Positions 16,174-24,415 of a DNA stretch of 64,000 nucleotides are shown in pieces. The translations under genes and the position numbers were made by a program. The notes beneath the pieces are model-generated. The model had not been told where the DNA came from. It did no database searches and was given only the letters and a program-made list of their open reading frames with translations. This DNA is from Ga0077555 sp031406575 (GTDB lineage Bacteria > Pseudomonadota > Alphaproteobacteria > Rhizobiales > Hyphomicrobiaceae). How positions within the stretch are numbered: the stretch's first letter is position 1; every line of letters starts with the position of its first letter. The stretch is taken from contig JANOHP010000124.1 of NCBI GenBank assembly GCA_031406575.1, positions 1 through 64,000 on the forward strand, in the 5' to 3' direction.

Positions 16174-17117
16174 CAATGCAGCACCGGACCTTTGAGGAAA
16201 TGACGGCGATCGGCCGAGGTGACGGAGATGTCCATCAAGCGGCCCTTGCGATTGATCGTGATCGGTACCTCGACGCCGGCAGGGCCGAGCGACCAAATGC
16301 GTCGAAAAAAGCCGGCCAGATTGCGCACGGGATCGCCGGCAACGTCGATGATGATGTCGCCGGTTCGCAAGTCGGCGGTTTTCGCGGGTCCTTTGCCCGC
16401 CACACCCGCGACGGCGATACGATTGCCGATTTCCGTCGCGTAAAGCCCGAGCCAGGGACGCGGTGGCTTGGCCGGTCGGCCCAACGTCGACAGATCATGC
16501 AGAATTGGTTTCAACAAATTGATCGGAACGACCATGTTGATGTCGATCGACTGGCCCTCGCGATCGACCTGCTGCACCTGCAGCGATCCGATGCCGAGCA
16601 ATTGCCCAGAAGGGCCGATGACGGCCGTGCCGCCCCAGTGCGGATGGCTCGGTGCGGTGAACAGCGCCTGATCGAGCAGATACTCCCAATAGCCGGCGAA
16701 TTCCTGCTTGGCGACGATGTTTGCAGCGACCGAATTGGTGCGCCCCCCCGTGCCGCCGATGACGACGTCGGCCCCGATCGGTGTGGCGGCCGAGTCTCCC
16801 ATCGGCAGCCACGGCACGTCCATGCGCGCCAAAGCCTGGACGAGCCCGAAGCCCGTCTCCTGGTCGTAGCCCAGCACGTGTCCCTGCACGACCCGCCCAT
16901 CGGCCAAGCGTATCCAGATCGTCTCGGCTTCCGTGACCAGATAGCCGATGGTGAGTATGAGGCCCTGCTTGGAAATGATGACGCCGTGGCCCAGCCTCTC
17001 CGTCCCCAGCGTCTCCGCCGTGAAGGCGTCTGCCGGGACGATCGAGCGCAGCCCCACGACGGCCGACAAGGCCTCGTCGAGGTCGAAATCGTAATCTTCC
17101 GGAGCAGGCTGTTGCAC
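16173..17117 (-). CDS. HtrA-like trypsin/PDZ protein lacking the catalytic triad
   Basis: A 314-aa protein with an S1C (DegP/HtrA) trypsin-like domain (about residues 15-205) and a C-terminal PDZ domain (about 215-305, with LRTGDIIIDVAGDPV). All three catalytic positions appear replaced. GHGVIISKQGLILTIGYLV has Tyr59 where HtrA has His; DQETGFGLV has Gly89 at the Asp; and HPHWGGTAVIG has Trp161 at the nucleophilic Ser. It should be a non-proteolytic binding protein. No signal peptide is visible from the GTG start, which has GGAG 7 nt upstream; longer starts lack similarity. It is coupled to a downstream GST. Confidence 0.82.
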   Translation of the reverse strand: MQQPAPEDYDFDLDEALSAVVGLRSIVPADAFTAETLGTERLGHGVIISKQGLILTIGYLVTEAETIWIRLADGRVVQGHVLGYDQETGFGLVQALARMDVPWLPMGDSAATPIGADVVIGGTGGRTNSVAANIVAKQEFAGYWEYLLDQALFTAPSHPHWGGTAVIGPSGQLLGIGSLQVQQVDREGQSIDINMVVPINLLKPILHDLSTLGRPAKPPRPWLGLYATEIGNRIAVAGVAGKGPAKTADLRTGDIIIDVAGDPVRNLAGFFRRIWSLGPAGVEVPITINRKGRLMDISVTSADRRHFLKGPVLH

Positions 17118-17294
17118 GTCATTTCTCCGCTCGGGTCGCGGCCCTACTGTGCGCGGCCTCTGACGCTGGCCCGCTGGCGATCCAGCACTGCGAGCATAGT
17201 TGCGAACATCGATTGGGACAACCCGTCCAAGACACCCGTCATAGACGGCCCTATTCACCGCCTGAAAGACTATGATCCCTGCACGCATAACAAA

Positions 17295-17385
17295 TTCGGG
17301 CCGATGTAGGACACGTGTTGCGCACGCGGGCCAATCGGCAAGTCGGTGATTTCAGCCGGCGTTTTGTCTCAGCCGGGGAATGGGG
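17295..17385 (-). repeat. Left arm of 91-nt inverted repeat
   Basis: Matches the complement of 18648-18738: 49 of 52 positions in the inner block (17334-17385), 16 of 27 in the middle and 12 of 12 in the outer block. The outer and inner blocks contain complementary GCCGAT/ATCGGC, so each arm can itself fold into a hairpin with the variable middle as loop. On the minus strand the arm begins 8 nt after the thioesterase stop. Confidence 0.8.
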
Positions 17386-17393
17386 GATGGCGA

Positions 17394-17885
17394 TCACTTG
17401 CGTTTGATGCCGATGCGGCGGCCGGCGCGCTCCGGCCACGGTTCATCGCCCGTACGCGCCTCGAGGGCATCCAACGCTGCACGCAAATCCGGGGGCCAGG
17501 GTGCCGTTCGGCGCACAGCCATGTCGATGTGCAGGAACATGTATTCGACGGTGGCCGCGAGCCAACCCTCGTGGGCGTGGCGCAGCTCGGAATAGGAATG
17601 CAGGCGCTTGTCGTCGACCTCGAGGATGCGAGTGACGACGCGCACCTTGTCCGTGCGCAGCACTTCGCGCACGAAGCAGGTGTGGCTCTCGACAGTCATA
17701 TAGGAGCAGTTGCGCTGGGCGATGTACTCTGGGCCGAGGCCGACGGGGGACAGGGCCGAATCGATGGCGCGATCGAAGATGACGCCATAGTAGGCTTGGT
17801 TGAGGTGGCCATTGTAATCGACCCAGCCGTCTTCGATCTCTATGACGTCGGACGCGATTTCAGGTATTTCGTCGGGTTCGGTCAT
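17394..17885 (-). CDS. Hotdog-fold acyl-CoA thioesterase
   Basis: A 163-aa 4HBT-type protein. Its key segment VDYNGHLNQAYYGVIFDRA holds the catalytic-type Asp and the hotdog helix. FVREVLRTDKVRVVTRILEVDDKRLHSYSELRH follows as the central sheet, as in the thioesterase domains attached to carnitine dehydrogenases. Its exact acyl-CoA substrate is unknown. It diverges from yidD, and directly after its stop lies one arm of a long inverted repeat. Confidence 0.85.
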   Translation of the reverse strand: MTEPDEIPEIASDVIEIEDGWVDYNGHLNQAYYGVIFDRAIDSALSPVGLGPEYIAQRNCSYMTVESHTCFVREVLRTDKVRVVTRILEVDDKRLHSYSELRHAHEGWLAATVEYMFLHIDMAVRRTAPWPPDLRAALDALEARTGDEPWPERAGRRIGIKRK

Positions 17886-18006
17886 AGGGTTCAGTGCTCC
17901 GGGCGATCGGCAGATGGTTGCGCCGTGTCGTACCCCACTCTCGGGTGGGCTTTCAACGCCGGCCGTGTTGGACAGCTATTATAGAGCCGTAGCAGAGTAC
18001 AAACGG

Positions 18007-18294
18007 ATGACGGGTCTCATCGCGAAAATCACACGCCGCATCGCGCAGGCGCCTGTGCATGCCTATCGCTGGACACTGAAACCGTTGATCGGCTGGGAAT
18101 GCCGCCATCTGCCGACGTGCTCGGAATACGCGCTCGACGCCATCGAGACGAACGGTGCGTGGCGCGGTGCGTGGCTTGCGGTCTCGCGGATCTGTCGCTG
18201 CCACCCCTGGGGAACGTCGGGTTTTGATCCCGCACCCGACATCCGTGACCGTCGCCATCCGTTGACGCCGTGGCGTTACGGCCGGTGGTGCTGA
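18007..18294 (+). CDS. yidD: Membrane protein insertion efficiency factor YidD
   Basis: A 95-aa YidD protein that assists YidC/Sec-dependent insertion at the inner membrane. The family signature is present: HAYRWTLKPLIGWECRHLPTCSEYALDAI, then RICRCHPWGTSGFDP, with the conserved Cys residues and CxP/HPWG motifs. It is not next to rnpA or yidC as in many bacteria; here it is coupled to a DUF1491 gene through a TGATG overlap. The long in-frame upstream extension overlaps the divergent thioesterase and is rejected. Confidence 0.93.
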   Translation: MTGLIAKITRRIAQAPVHAYRWTLKPLIGWECRHLPTCSEYALDAIETNGAWRGAWLAVSRICRCHPWGTSGFDPAPDIRDRRHPLTPWRYGRWC

Positions 18295-18638
18295 TGCGGC
18301 TCAAATCCGAGGTCTGGGTGATGGCGTATCTGCGTCGCTGTGCGACAGCGGGAAGCCCTGGCGTGGTGGTACGGCGCGGTGATGCCGATGCCGGCACGAT
18401 CTACATCAAAGTCGCCCGCCTCGACCGCACCGCAGATCTCTACGGGCCCGCCCCTGCTGGTTTTTCCGGTGGTGACGGTGAAAGGCGATGGTCGTGCATC
18501 GGTGGGCCTGCCGCAAACGAATCGGACATCGACCAAGCCATCGAGCGCGAAGTGCGGATGGATCGCGATGTTTGGGTCCTTGAAATCGAGGATCGCAAGG
18601 GGCGGTGCCATCTCGAGGAATGGTTGGCCGACGATTGA
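18294..18638 (+). CDS. DUF1491 protein
   Basis: A 114-aa alphaproteobacterial DUF1491 protein. The core MRLKSEVWVMAYLRRC, followed by GDADAGTIYIKVARLD and DRDVWVLEIEDRKGRCHLEEWL, is characteristic. Function is unknown. Its ATG overlaps the yidD stop. The right arm of the inverted repeat begins 9 nt after its stop codon. Confidence 0.85.
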   Translation: MRLKSEVWVMAYLRRCATAGSPGVVVRRGDADAGTIYIKVARLDRTADLYGPAPAGFSGGDGERRWSCIGGPAANESDIDQAIEREVRMDRDVWVLEIEDRKGRCHLEEWLADD

Positions 18639-18647
18639 TGCGGCGAT

Positions 18648-18738
18648 CCCCATTCCCCGGCTGAGACAAAGCGCCCGCTGAAATCACCGGCTTGCCGATG
18701 AGCGCGGATGCCCAACATTTGTCGCCCATCGGCCCGAA
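18648..18738 (+). repeat. Right arm of 91-nt inverted repeat
   Basis: Inverted partner of 17295-17385, about 85% identical over 91 nt. It follows the DUF1491 stop by 9 nt, in the same orientation relative to its upstream gene as the left arm is to the thioesterase. Weaker similarity continues for tens of bases beyond both outer ends. The internal GCCGATG (18694-18700) and CATCGGC (18727-18733) form a 7-bp stem. Confidence 0.8.
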
Positions 18739-18853
18739 CTGACTATGTTTCCGGTGATCCCCGTCTCTCAGTCGGAGACTAAGGCCAATAACGGACGGTT
18801 GGCACAGTCGTTGCGTGCCCCTGGGGCAACTATGAACGGCTCATAACTTCGCA

Positions 18854-18868
18854 TTAACACCTCGTTAA
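18854..18868. promoter_or_regulatory. CtrA-like binding site (TTAA-N7-TTAA)
   Basis: TTAA (18854-18857), a 7-nt spacer and TTAA (18865-18868) match the full CtrA box of alphaproteobacteria exactly. TTAA is rare in this GC-rich window. It lies 94 nt before the ATG of the 62-aa protein, in a 324-nt noncoding stretch that otherwise holds the right repeat arm and a short GTCTC/GAGAC dyad near 18763-18779. Confidence 0.5.
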
Positions 18869-18962
18869 GACGTGGCCGTCTCATATGCGCAATGTGCGTC
18901 GTCTGACGGTATCTCAGGCCGCACGATTTTGATGGCCCAGCCTTCAAGGGCAGGAGACGACG

Positions 18963-19151
18963 ATGGCCTCTATTTTAGAGTTTCTTGTTCCCCCGCATGC
19001 GAAGCCGAACGGCGACGGTGGCCGCTCGTGCGAGGCAGCCAACATCATCATATTTCCCGGAGTGCGCTACGAGCGTTGGAGTGAACCACCGCCCCCACAG
19101 CGCAAGAAGCAGAGCAAGCCCAAGCGCGGCAAAGCGCAAATTACAGATTGA
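18963..19151 (+). CDS. Small conserved hypothetical protein
   Basis: A 62-aa protein with a strong AGGAGA ribosome site. The hydrophobic N-terminus MASILEFLVPP is followed by the central motif NIIIFPGVRYERW and a basic, lysine-rich tail with PPPPQRKKQ. I recall similar short proteins in other Hyphomicrobiales, but no function is known. The basic tail would suit nucleic-acid or membrane-surface binding (inference). A CtrA-like box upstream suggests cell-cycle regulation. Confidence 0.65.
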   Translation: MASILEFLVPPHAKPNGDGGRSCEAANIIIFPGVRYERWSEPPPPQRKKQSKPKRGKAQITD

Positions 19152-19154
19152 TTT

Positions 19155-19751
19155 TCACATCCGGTGTGGCGTGCACTGAGCGCGGGCGAGCACCGCTTCG
19201 GTTTCACTCGCGTAAGCCCGGCCGCGCATGGGAGCGCGCAGCATCACCAGCCCTTGCAGGGCTGGCACAGTGATCGTGCCGCCGGTCGTGTCGGTCGGCC
19301 GGCCCCAGTCGAACATGCCGAGAAATTTTTCCGCAGGCGGGGAGAGCACAAAGCGAATTTCGGTGCGCCGGAAATCCTGAGCAGGGATGGCGTAGAAGTT
19401 GTCGCCGGACGGCGTATAGAGCCCGAGCGTCCATCCTCTGTCGGGCAGTGTCGCACTGATCGAGACGGGGCCGTTGCTCACGTCAAAACGGCACACAGCC
19501 ATCCGAACGTCTGGCCCAATAAAAGGTAGAACTTGCGTGGTCGGCGTCGCAGGGGGCATCACCATCATACGGTTGGCGGGTAACGATGCGCCAATCCGGT
19601 GCCAGGCAGTAGCGGTTGCGAGCTTCGGGACGACCAGGGTTGCAACGATGTGGATCACCCCGCCTGCAACGAGTGCAAGCACCAGGGTGAGCCAGGGAAG
19701 CCGATGCAGCCACTTTGGCGGCGACGCTGCGGGGGTGCGCGTCAATTGCAT
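19155..19751 (-). CDS. DUF1254 domain membrane protein
   Basis: A 198-aa protein with one N-terminal transmembrane segment (about residues 18-42) and an extracytoplasmic DUF1254-like domain: MAVCRFDVSNGPVSISA, WTLGLYTPSGDNFYAIP and GLVMLRAPMRGRAYASE. Larger homologues carry DUF1254 and DUF1214 in one chain. Here DUF1214 is a separate gene immediately upstream, and the two overlap by 10 nt. Function is unknown. Confidence 0.8.
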   Translation of the reverse strand: MQLTRTPAASPPKWLHRLPWLTLVLALVAGGVIHIVATLVVPKLATATAWHRIGASLPANRMMVMPPATPTTQVLPFIGPDVRMAVCRFDVSNGPVSISATLPDRGWTLGLYTPSGDNFYAIPAQDFRRTEIRFVLSPPAEKFLGMFDWGRPTDTTGGTITVPALQGLVMLRAPMRGRAYASETEAVLARAQCTPHRM

Positions 19752-20323
19752 GTCAGCCTCCGGATCGACGGCAGGGGTACGCGCTCGGGCGGCACGAGCG
19801 CGCCGGAGTTGCCGGGGTCGCGAGGGTCCTCGACGGTGAAAACCAGGGCGATGCGGCCAGCGCTTCCCGTTGGGAGCCAGTTGCCCGGTCGCGCGCTGCG
19901 CGCCAGCACGACGTCGAGCCGACCCGTGGGGCCACGCATCACAGTGGCGCTGTTGAAGGAATGGCGGTCCGCAGCATTGGGGATCAGCCCGCCGTTGTCA
20001 TCGAAAACGGCAAGACTCCAGAACGCCGCGCGCGGCTCGTCACCTTCGATCAGGTACTCACACGTTGAAAACAGGGTCTGCCCATCGTTGTCCGTGCGGG
20101 CCTCGAACGTAGCAGCCAGCGCCGAAGTGACGGGCAGCATGCCACGCCGGGTGAAATGAGCCCGCGTGTAGGGATCGGCATCGGGGCGGCCGGCGGCCGT
20201 CCAGGCAACCCAGGGACCAATTGCCCGCGTGGTCAGGCGACTGCCCTTCTCGATCATGTACCAGGACGATCCGAGGCCACCGCCCACGGCAACGACAAGG
20301 AAGAGGATCACGTTGAGGAACAC
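19742..20323 (-). CDS. DUF1214 domain membrane protein
   Basis: A 193-aa protein with an N-terminal membrane anchor (residues 3-24, ILFLVVAVGGGLGSSWYMI) and a DUF1214 beta-domain: FEARTDNDGQTLFSTCEYLI, AFWSLAVFDDNGGLIPN and NWLPTGSAGRIALVFTVEDP. In fused proteins this domain is C-terminal to DUF1254; here it is encoded first and separately. Probably exported and cell-surface associated; function unknown. Confidence 0.83.
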   Translation of the reverse strand: MFLNVILFLVVAVGGGLGSSWYMIEKGSRLTTRAIGPWVAWTAAGRPDADPYTRAHFTRRGMLPVTSALAATFEARTDNDGQTLFSTCEYLIEGDEPRAAFWSLAVFDDNGGLIPNAADRHSFNSATVMRGPTGRLDVVLARSARPGNWLPTGSAGRIALVFTVEDPRDPGNSGALVPPERVPLPSIRRLTCN

Positions 20324-20388
20324 GTCGAGATCTCCACTCGTGATCGGTCAGTTCGCAGCAAGAGATTGAACGCGGCGCGAAAACGATG

Positions 20389-22899
20389 TCAGCCCGGATT
20401 GGGAAAAACGCTCTTCTTGGGGACAGCGGGCTCACCCGGCGCCGTCTTGCGCGGTGGTCGTTTGGCCGGGTCGGCGGCGGGAGGCGTGGTCGACGAGGTC
20501 GTCGTCGGAGCAGGGGGTGGGGGCGGCGTTGAGGCCTTCGGGACGGGCGCGCCCGCAGACGGTGGAGTTTCTCCGGACGCAGGCCGACGCGGCCGCTTTG
20601 CCGCATCGGCTGGCAGGGTTTGGGGCGTCGCCGTGGGCGCGCGCGATGGGGTTGCCGACGGCACCGGCGCGACGACAGACGGCGCGATCGGCGGAGCTGA
20701 AATCGGCGTCGCAGATGCCGCCCAGGGTTGGGGCGTTGCCGGTTCGGTCGTCTCGGCGCCGCCCAGCCCCGCAGCCGAGCGCAAGGCCACGGTAATTTTT
20801 TTGAGGGCATCGCGTGCCGGATCGGGCATGAGGCTGGGCGGCCCGCGCTGCTCTGTCGTTTGTGCAGCCTGTTTCGCCAACTGCGGTTGTGTGCGCTTGA
20901 GTTCTTCCATTCGCTGCCGGTCGGCGATTTGGTTGGCATGGGGAGGAATGCCTGGGATCGGCGGGATCGGCATCGAGCCGTGCGCGATCGACATGAAACT
21001 GTGCCACGCCGTCGCCGGAAGCGAGCCACCGGTGACATTCGACATGGGCCGGAAATCGTCGTTGCCGATCCACACGCCGGTCGCCAGCGCGCCCGTGAAG
21101 CCGACGAACCACGCGTCGCGATAGCTGGAGGATGTGCCGGTTTTTCCTGCCGATGTCGTGAAATCCAGGATGGCACGGCGGGCTGTGCCTTCCGTCACTA
21201 CCTGCTGCATCATCTGGTTCATGAATTCCACGTGACGCGTTTCCATGACGCGCGGCGATTTGGGTTCGTCCGACTCGCGCACGTAGACCACCTCGCCCCG
21301 CGAATTGACGATGTCGAGGATCGCGTAGGGCTGGGTGAGAATGCCGCCGTTGGCGAACGTCGCGAACGCGGCCGTGTGTTGAAGCGGGGTCACGCTGCCG
21401 TCGCCCAAGGCCATCGAGCATGTCTTCTTGATGCCTTGGACGCCCAACCGTTGAGCCAGCGCAACGAGACTATCTCGCTCGTAGCGCAGGGACAGATCGA
21501 CCGCGACGGTGTTCAGGGATTTCGCGAACGCGACGCCCGCAGTCATGCTGCCGCCGCCGCCGTGGCCGCCGTCGTAATTCTTCGGGGACCAGTTGCCGCA
21601 GGACACGGGACTGTCGCGCACGATCGATTTCGGCGTCAGACCCTGCTCGACGGCATTGGCATAGACGTAAAGTTTGACGGACGAGCCCGGTTGCCGTTTG
21701 GCGTGCGTCGCGCGATTGAACTGACTTTCGCCGTAGTCCAGACCGCCGACGAGGGCGCGAACGGCGCCGTCCGGCTCCATCGACACCAGCGCCCCGGAGC
21801 TGGCGTTCTGCGCGCGGCCCTGCTGGCGCAGCGTCGACAGCAGGGCTTCTTCGGCCTTCTGCTGCATGTCCAGATCGATCGTCGTGCGCACGATCAGCAC
21901 GTATTGGCCGCGGCCTTCGGCGACCCGCTGGATTTCCTCGAAAGCCCAGTCGAGAAACCAATCCGGGCTGTTTGCCAGACGGGTTTCGATGGGCTTGGCG
22001 GGATTGAGCCGGGCCGCATGCACCTGCCCCGCAGTCATGAAGCCGGATTCGACGAGGTTCGACAGCACGTCGTTGGCGCGGGCGCGCGCCGCTGGAAGAT
22101 CGATGTGGGGTGCGTATTTCGTGGGAGCCTTGAATAGGCCCGCCATCATGGCCGATTCTGCCAAAGTGACGTCCCGGACGGATTTCCCGAAGTAGAACCG
22201 CGCCGCCGCCTCGACCCCGAAGGCGCCGCCGCCCATGTAGGCGCGATCGAAATACAACTTGAGGATTTCACGCTTGGTGAAACGCGCTTCCAGCCAGAAG
22301 GCCAGGAACAGCTCCTTCACCTTGCGCGTCAAGGACCGCTCCGAGGACAGGAACAGGTTTTTTGCCAGCTGCTGGGTGAGCGTCGAGCCACCCTGCACGG
22401 TTTCACCCGCGTTCAGGTTCGTGACGAGCGCGCGCGCCGTGCCGAACAGGTCGACGCCGAAATGCTCGAAAAAGCGGCGATCCTCCGTGACCAGGGTGGC
22501 TTTGATCAGGTGGTCGGGAATATGTTCGAGCTCGATTGCATCGTCGTGCAGGATGCCGCGCTGGCCGATCTCCTTGCCATTGCGGTCGAGGAATTTGACG
22601 CTGTATTTGCCCGTGCTGAGGGCCTTGGATTCGTCGATCTCGTGGAAGGCCGGGACGGCGAGCGCATACAGCAGCACCAGTCCGCCCGCGCCCAGGCTCA
22701 AACCTTCGGAGGCCACTTCATTGACGAGGCGTTTCCAGCCGGCCAACCGAAACCGGGCGAAAAAACTCGTGGCGGCGTTGTAGCGATCGACCACACTCTG
22801 CCACGTGCCCGCCATGCTCGAATCGAGCCAGGAATCGAAGTTGCCGAGCAGAGCGCGCAAGCCGCCGCGCCGTTTTCCGCTCGAGAACCAGTCGTTCAC
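20389..22899 (-). CDS. Bifunctional penicillin-binding protein 1A
   Basis: Class A PBP that polymerises lipid II and crosslinks peptidoglycan. The 836-aa protein has an N-terminal cytoplasmic tail, one transmembrane segment (about 67-87) and a GT51 glycosyltransferase domain with E139 in TEDRRFFEH and GGSTLTQQLAKNLF. The transpeptidase domain has the active-site Ser406 in SSVK, SLN at 461-463 and KTGT at 586-589. The last roughly 150 residues are a Pro/Ala-rich tail of low complexity. The cytoplasmic N-terminus is longer than in enterobacterial PBP1A. It stands alone between DUF1214 and a divergent YcgN-type gene. Confidence 0.95.
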   Translation of the reverse strand: MNDWFSSGKRRGGLRALLGNFDSWLDSSMAGTWQSVVDRYNAATSFFARFRLAGWKRLVNEVASEGLSLGAGGLVLLYALAVPAFHEIDESKALSTGKYSVKFLDRNGKEIGQRGILHDDAIELEHIPDHLIKATLVTEDRRFFEHFGVDLFGTARALVTNLNAGETVQGGSTLTQQLAKNLFLSSERSLTRKVKELFLAFWLEARFTKREILKLYFDRAYMGGGAFGVEAAARFYFGKSVRDVTLAESAMMAGLFKAPTKYAPHIDLPAARARANDVLSNLVESGFMTAGQVHAARLNPAKPIETRLANSPDWFLDWAFEEIQRVAEGRGQYVLIVRTTIDLDMQQKAEEALLSTLRQQGRAQNASSGALVSMEPDGAVRALVGGLDYGESQFNRATHAKRQPGSSVKLYVYANAVEQGLTPKSIVRDSPVSCGNWSPKNYDGGHGGGGSMTAGVAFAKSLNTVAVDLSLRYERDSLVALAQRLGVQGIKKTCSMALGDGSVTPLQHTAAFATFANGGILTQPYAILDIVNSRGEVVYVRESDEPKSPRVMETRHVEFMNQMMQQVVTEGTARRAILDFTTSAGKTGTSSSYRDAWFVGFTGALATGVWIGNDDFRPMSNVTGGSLPATAWHSFMSIAHGSMPIPPIPGIPPHANQIADRQRMEELKRTQPQLAKQAAQTTEQRGPPSLMPDPARDALKKITVALRSAAGLGGAETTEPATPQPWAASATPISAPPIAPSVVAPVPSATPSRAPTATPQTLPADAAKRPRRPASGETPPSAGAPVPKASTPPPPPAPTTTSSTTPPAADPAKRPPRKTAPGEPAVPKKSVFPNPG

Positions 22900-23017
22900 G
22901 TCTCAATCCTTTCTGCCGGGGTCTTTCGGCCGGCGATTGTTCCAGTCTCTCGAACGCGGTGGATTGGGGAATCGATCAATCCGCGCCGAGGGTGTAAGAC
23001 TACCACGGCAACGAGAG

Positions 23018-23497
23018 ATGGGGATAACTTTGGACGATCCCGAAGGACCATTCTGGCGCAGCAAGCAGCTCGAGGACATGACGCCCAGCGAGTGGGAGTC
23101 GGTGTGCGATGGCTGCGGCCGGTGCTGCCTCAATAAACTCGAGGACGAGGATACGGGCGATATCCTCCTGACGAGCCTTGCCTGCCGGTTACTCGATCTG
23201 GGGACCTGCAAGTGCTCGGACTACGACAACCGGCAGGCCCGCATGCCCGATTGCGTGTCGATCGATGCCGCAAAGGCCCGCTCGCTCAATTGGCTGCCGC
23301 AAACCTGCGGATATCGCCTGCTCGCCGAGGGCCGCGAACTGGCGTGGTGGCATCCGCTCGTCTCGGGGTCGGCTGAAACCGTGCACGAAGCCGGAATTTC
23401 GGTGCGCGGCGTGGCCCGCAGCGAAGCGCGCGTCAAGATCGAGAACTACTGGCGCTACATCATCCCGGACGGCAAGGTTCCCGGGACGTCGAAATAA
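23018..23497 (+). CDS. YcgN-family cysteine-cluster protein (UPF0260)
   Basis: A 159-aa protein. VCDGCGRCCLNKLED and the following TCKCSDYDNR and PDCVSID carry the conserved cysteines of the YkgJ/YcgN zinc- or iron-chelating cluster. WLPQTCGYRLLAEGREL and WWHPLVSG are UPF0260 signatures. Function is unknown. The frame is open much further upstream across the divergent PBP1A start, but the conserved N-terminus begins near GITLDDPEGPFW, behind GAGAG. Confidence 0.9.
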   Translation: MGITLDDPEGPFWRSKQLEDMTPSEWESVCDGCGRCCLNKLEDEDTGDILLTSLACRLLDLGTCKCSDYDNRQARMPDCVSIDAAKARSLNWLPQTCGYRLLAEGRELAWWHPLVSGSAETVHEAGISVRGVARSEARVKIENYWRYIIPDGKVPGTSK

Positions 23498-23550
23498 GCC
23501 GTTCCTGCCGACGAGGTGGCGGCCCAACACAGTCTCGCAGGGAGGATCAT

Positions 23551-24339
23551 ATGCGCTGGATCAGGTTTTCGGCGGGGAGCCACACCGCTTACGGAATCGT
23601 GGAGAACGACCGCATCGCCGAGGTGAAGGGTGACCCCTTTGATGGTTACGAGCGCACCGAAACGCACCACGCACTGGCCAGCGTCAAAATCGAAGTGCCG
23701 GTCATCCCGCCAACATTCTACTGCGTGGGCCTCAACTATGCCGACCACATCCTCGTGGCGGCGCAGAAACTGGGGATCAAGGCGGAAATGCCCGAGCGGC
23801 CCGACGTCGGATACCGGGCGATCAACGCCCTGATTGCCCACGATGCCGACGTGATCATTCCCAAGGATGCCACCGACAAAGTTCAATACGAGGGGGAGCT
23901 GGCCGTCGTCATCGGCAAGCAGGCGCGCAACGTCTCGGAAGCCGACGCGCTGCAGCATGTGCTGGGGTACACGATCGGCAACGACGTCTCGGAGCGGACT
24001 TGGCAGAAAGCGGACCGGACGCTGTGGCGCGCCAAGAACAGCGACACCTTCAAGCCGATGGGTCCATGGATTGAAACCGACGTCGACCTCGACAGCCTGG
24101 AGACGCGGGTGTGCGTCAACGGCGCGGAAACGTCACGCTTCAAGACCAACGCCATGATCCACGGCGTCGCCCAGTACATCTCCACGATCAGCCGCTACAT
24201 CACGCTGGAGCCGCGCGACATCCTGTGGATGGGAACAGACGGGTTCTCGCCGGATTTGAAGCATGGCGACTCGGTCGAAGTCGAAATCACCGGCATCGGC
24301 GTGTTGCGGAACAGGTTCGTGCGCGAAGACCAGAGCTGA
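23551..24339 (+). CDS. Fumarylacetoacetate hydrolase family protein
   Basis: A 262-aa FAH-fold enzyme that hydrolyses C-C bonds or hydrates/decarboxylates 2-keto acids. YCVGLNYADHI, the metal-binding EGELAVVIGK (E-x-E region), GYTIGNDVSERTWQ and DILWMGTDGFSP match the family. The usual final GTPxG loop is replaced by GTDGF, common in one subgroup. The start is well supported by AGGGAGGA. Substrate cannot be inferred from its neighbours. Confidence 0.9.
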   Translation: MRWIRFSAGSHTAYGIVENDRIAEVKGDPFDGYERTETHHALASVKIEVPVIPPTFYCVGLNYADHILVAAQKLGIKAEMPERPDVGYRAINALIAHDADVIIPKDATDKVQYEGELAVVIGKQARNVSEADALQHVLGYTIGNDVSERTWQKADRTLWRAKNSDTFKPMGPWIETDVDLDSLETRVCVNGAETSRFKTNAMIHGVAQYISTISRYITLEPRDILWMGTDGFSPDLKHGDSVEVEITGIGVLRNRFVREDQS

Positions 24340-24415
24340 CCAGCGCCACGCGCTGGGGTTGGCCCGTGCTGACACGGACGGGCGCGCGATCTGTCATTGA
24401 CGCCTTGCGACAAGG

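Noticed and set aside
24340..24356. Terminator after the FAH gene preceding pgsA
   Set aside because: A 7-bp stem with a 3-nt loop exists but no T-run follows, so it is not called.
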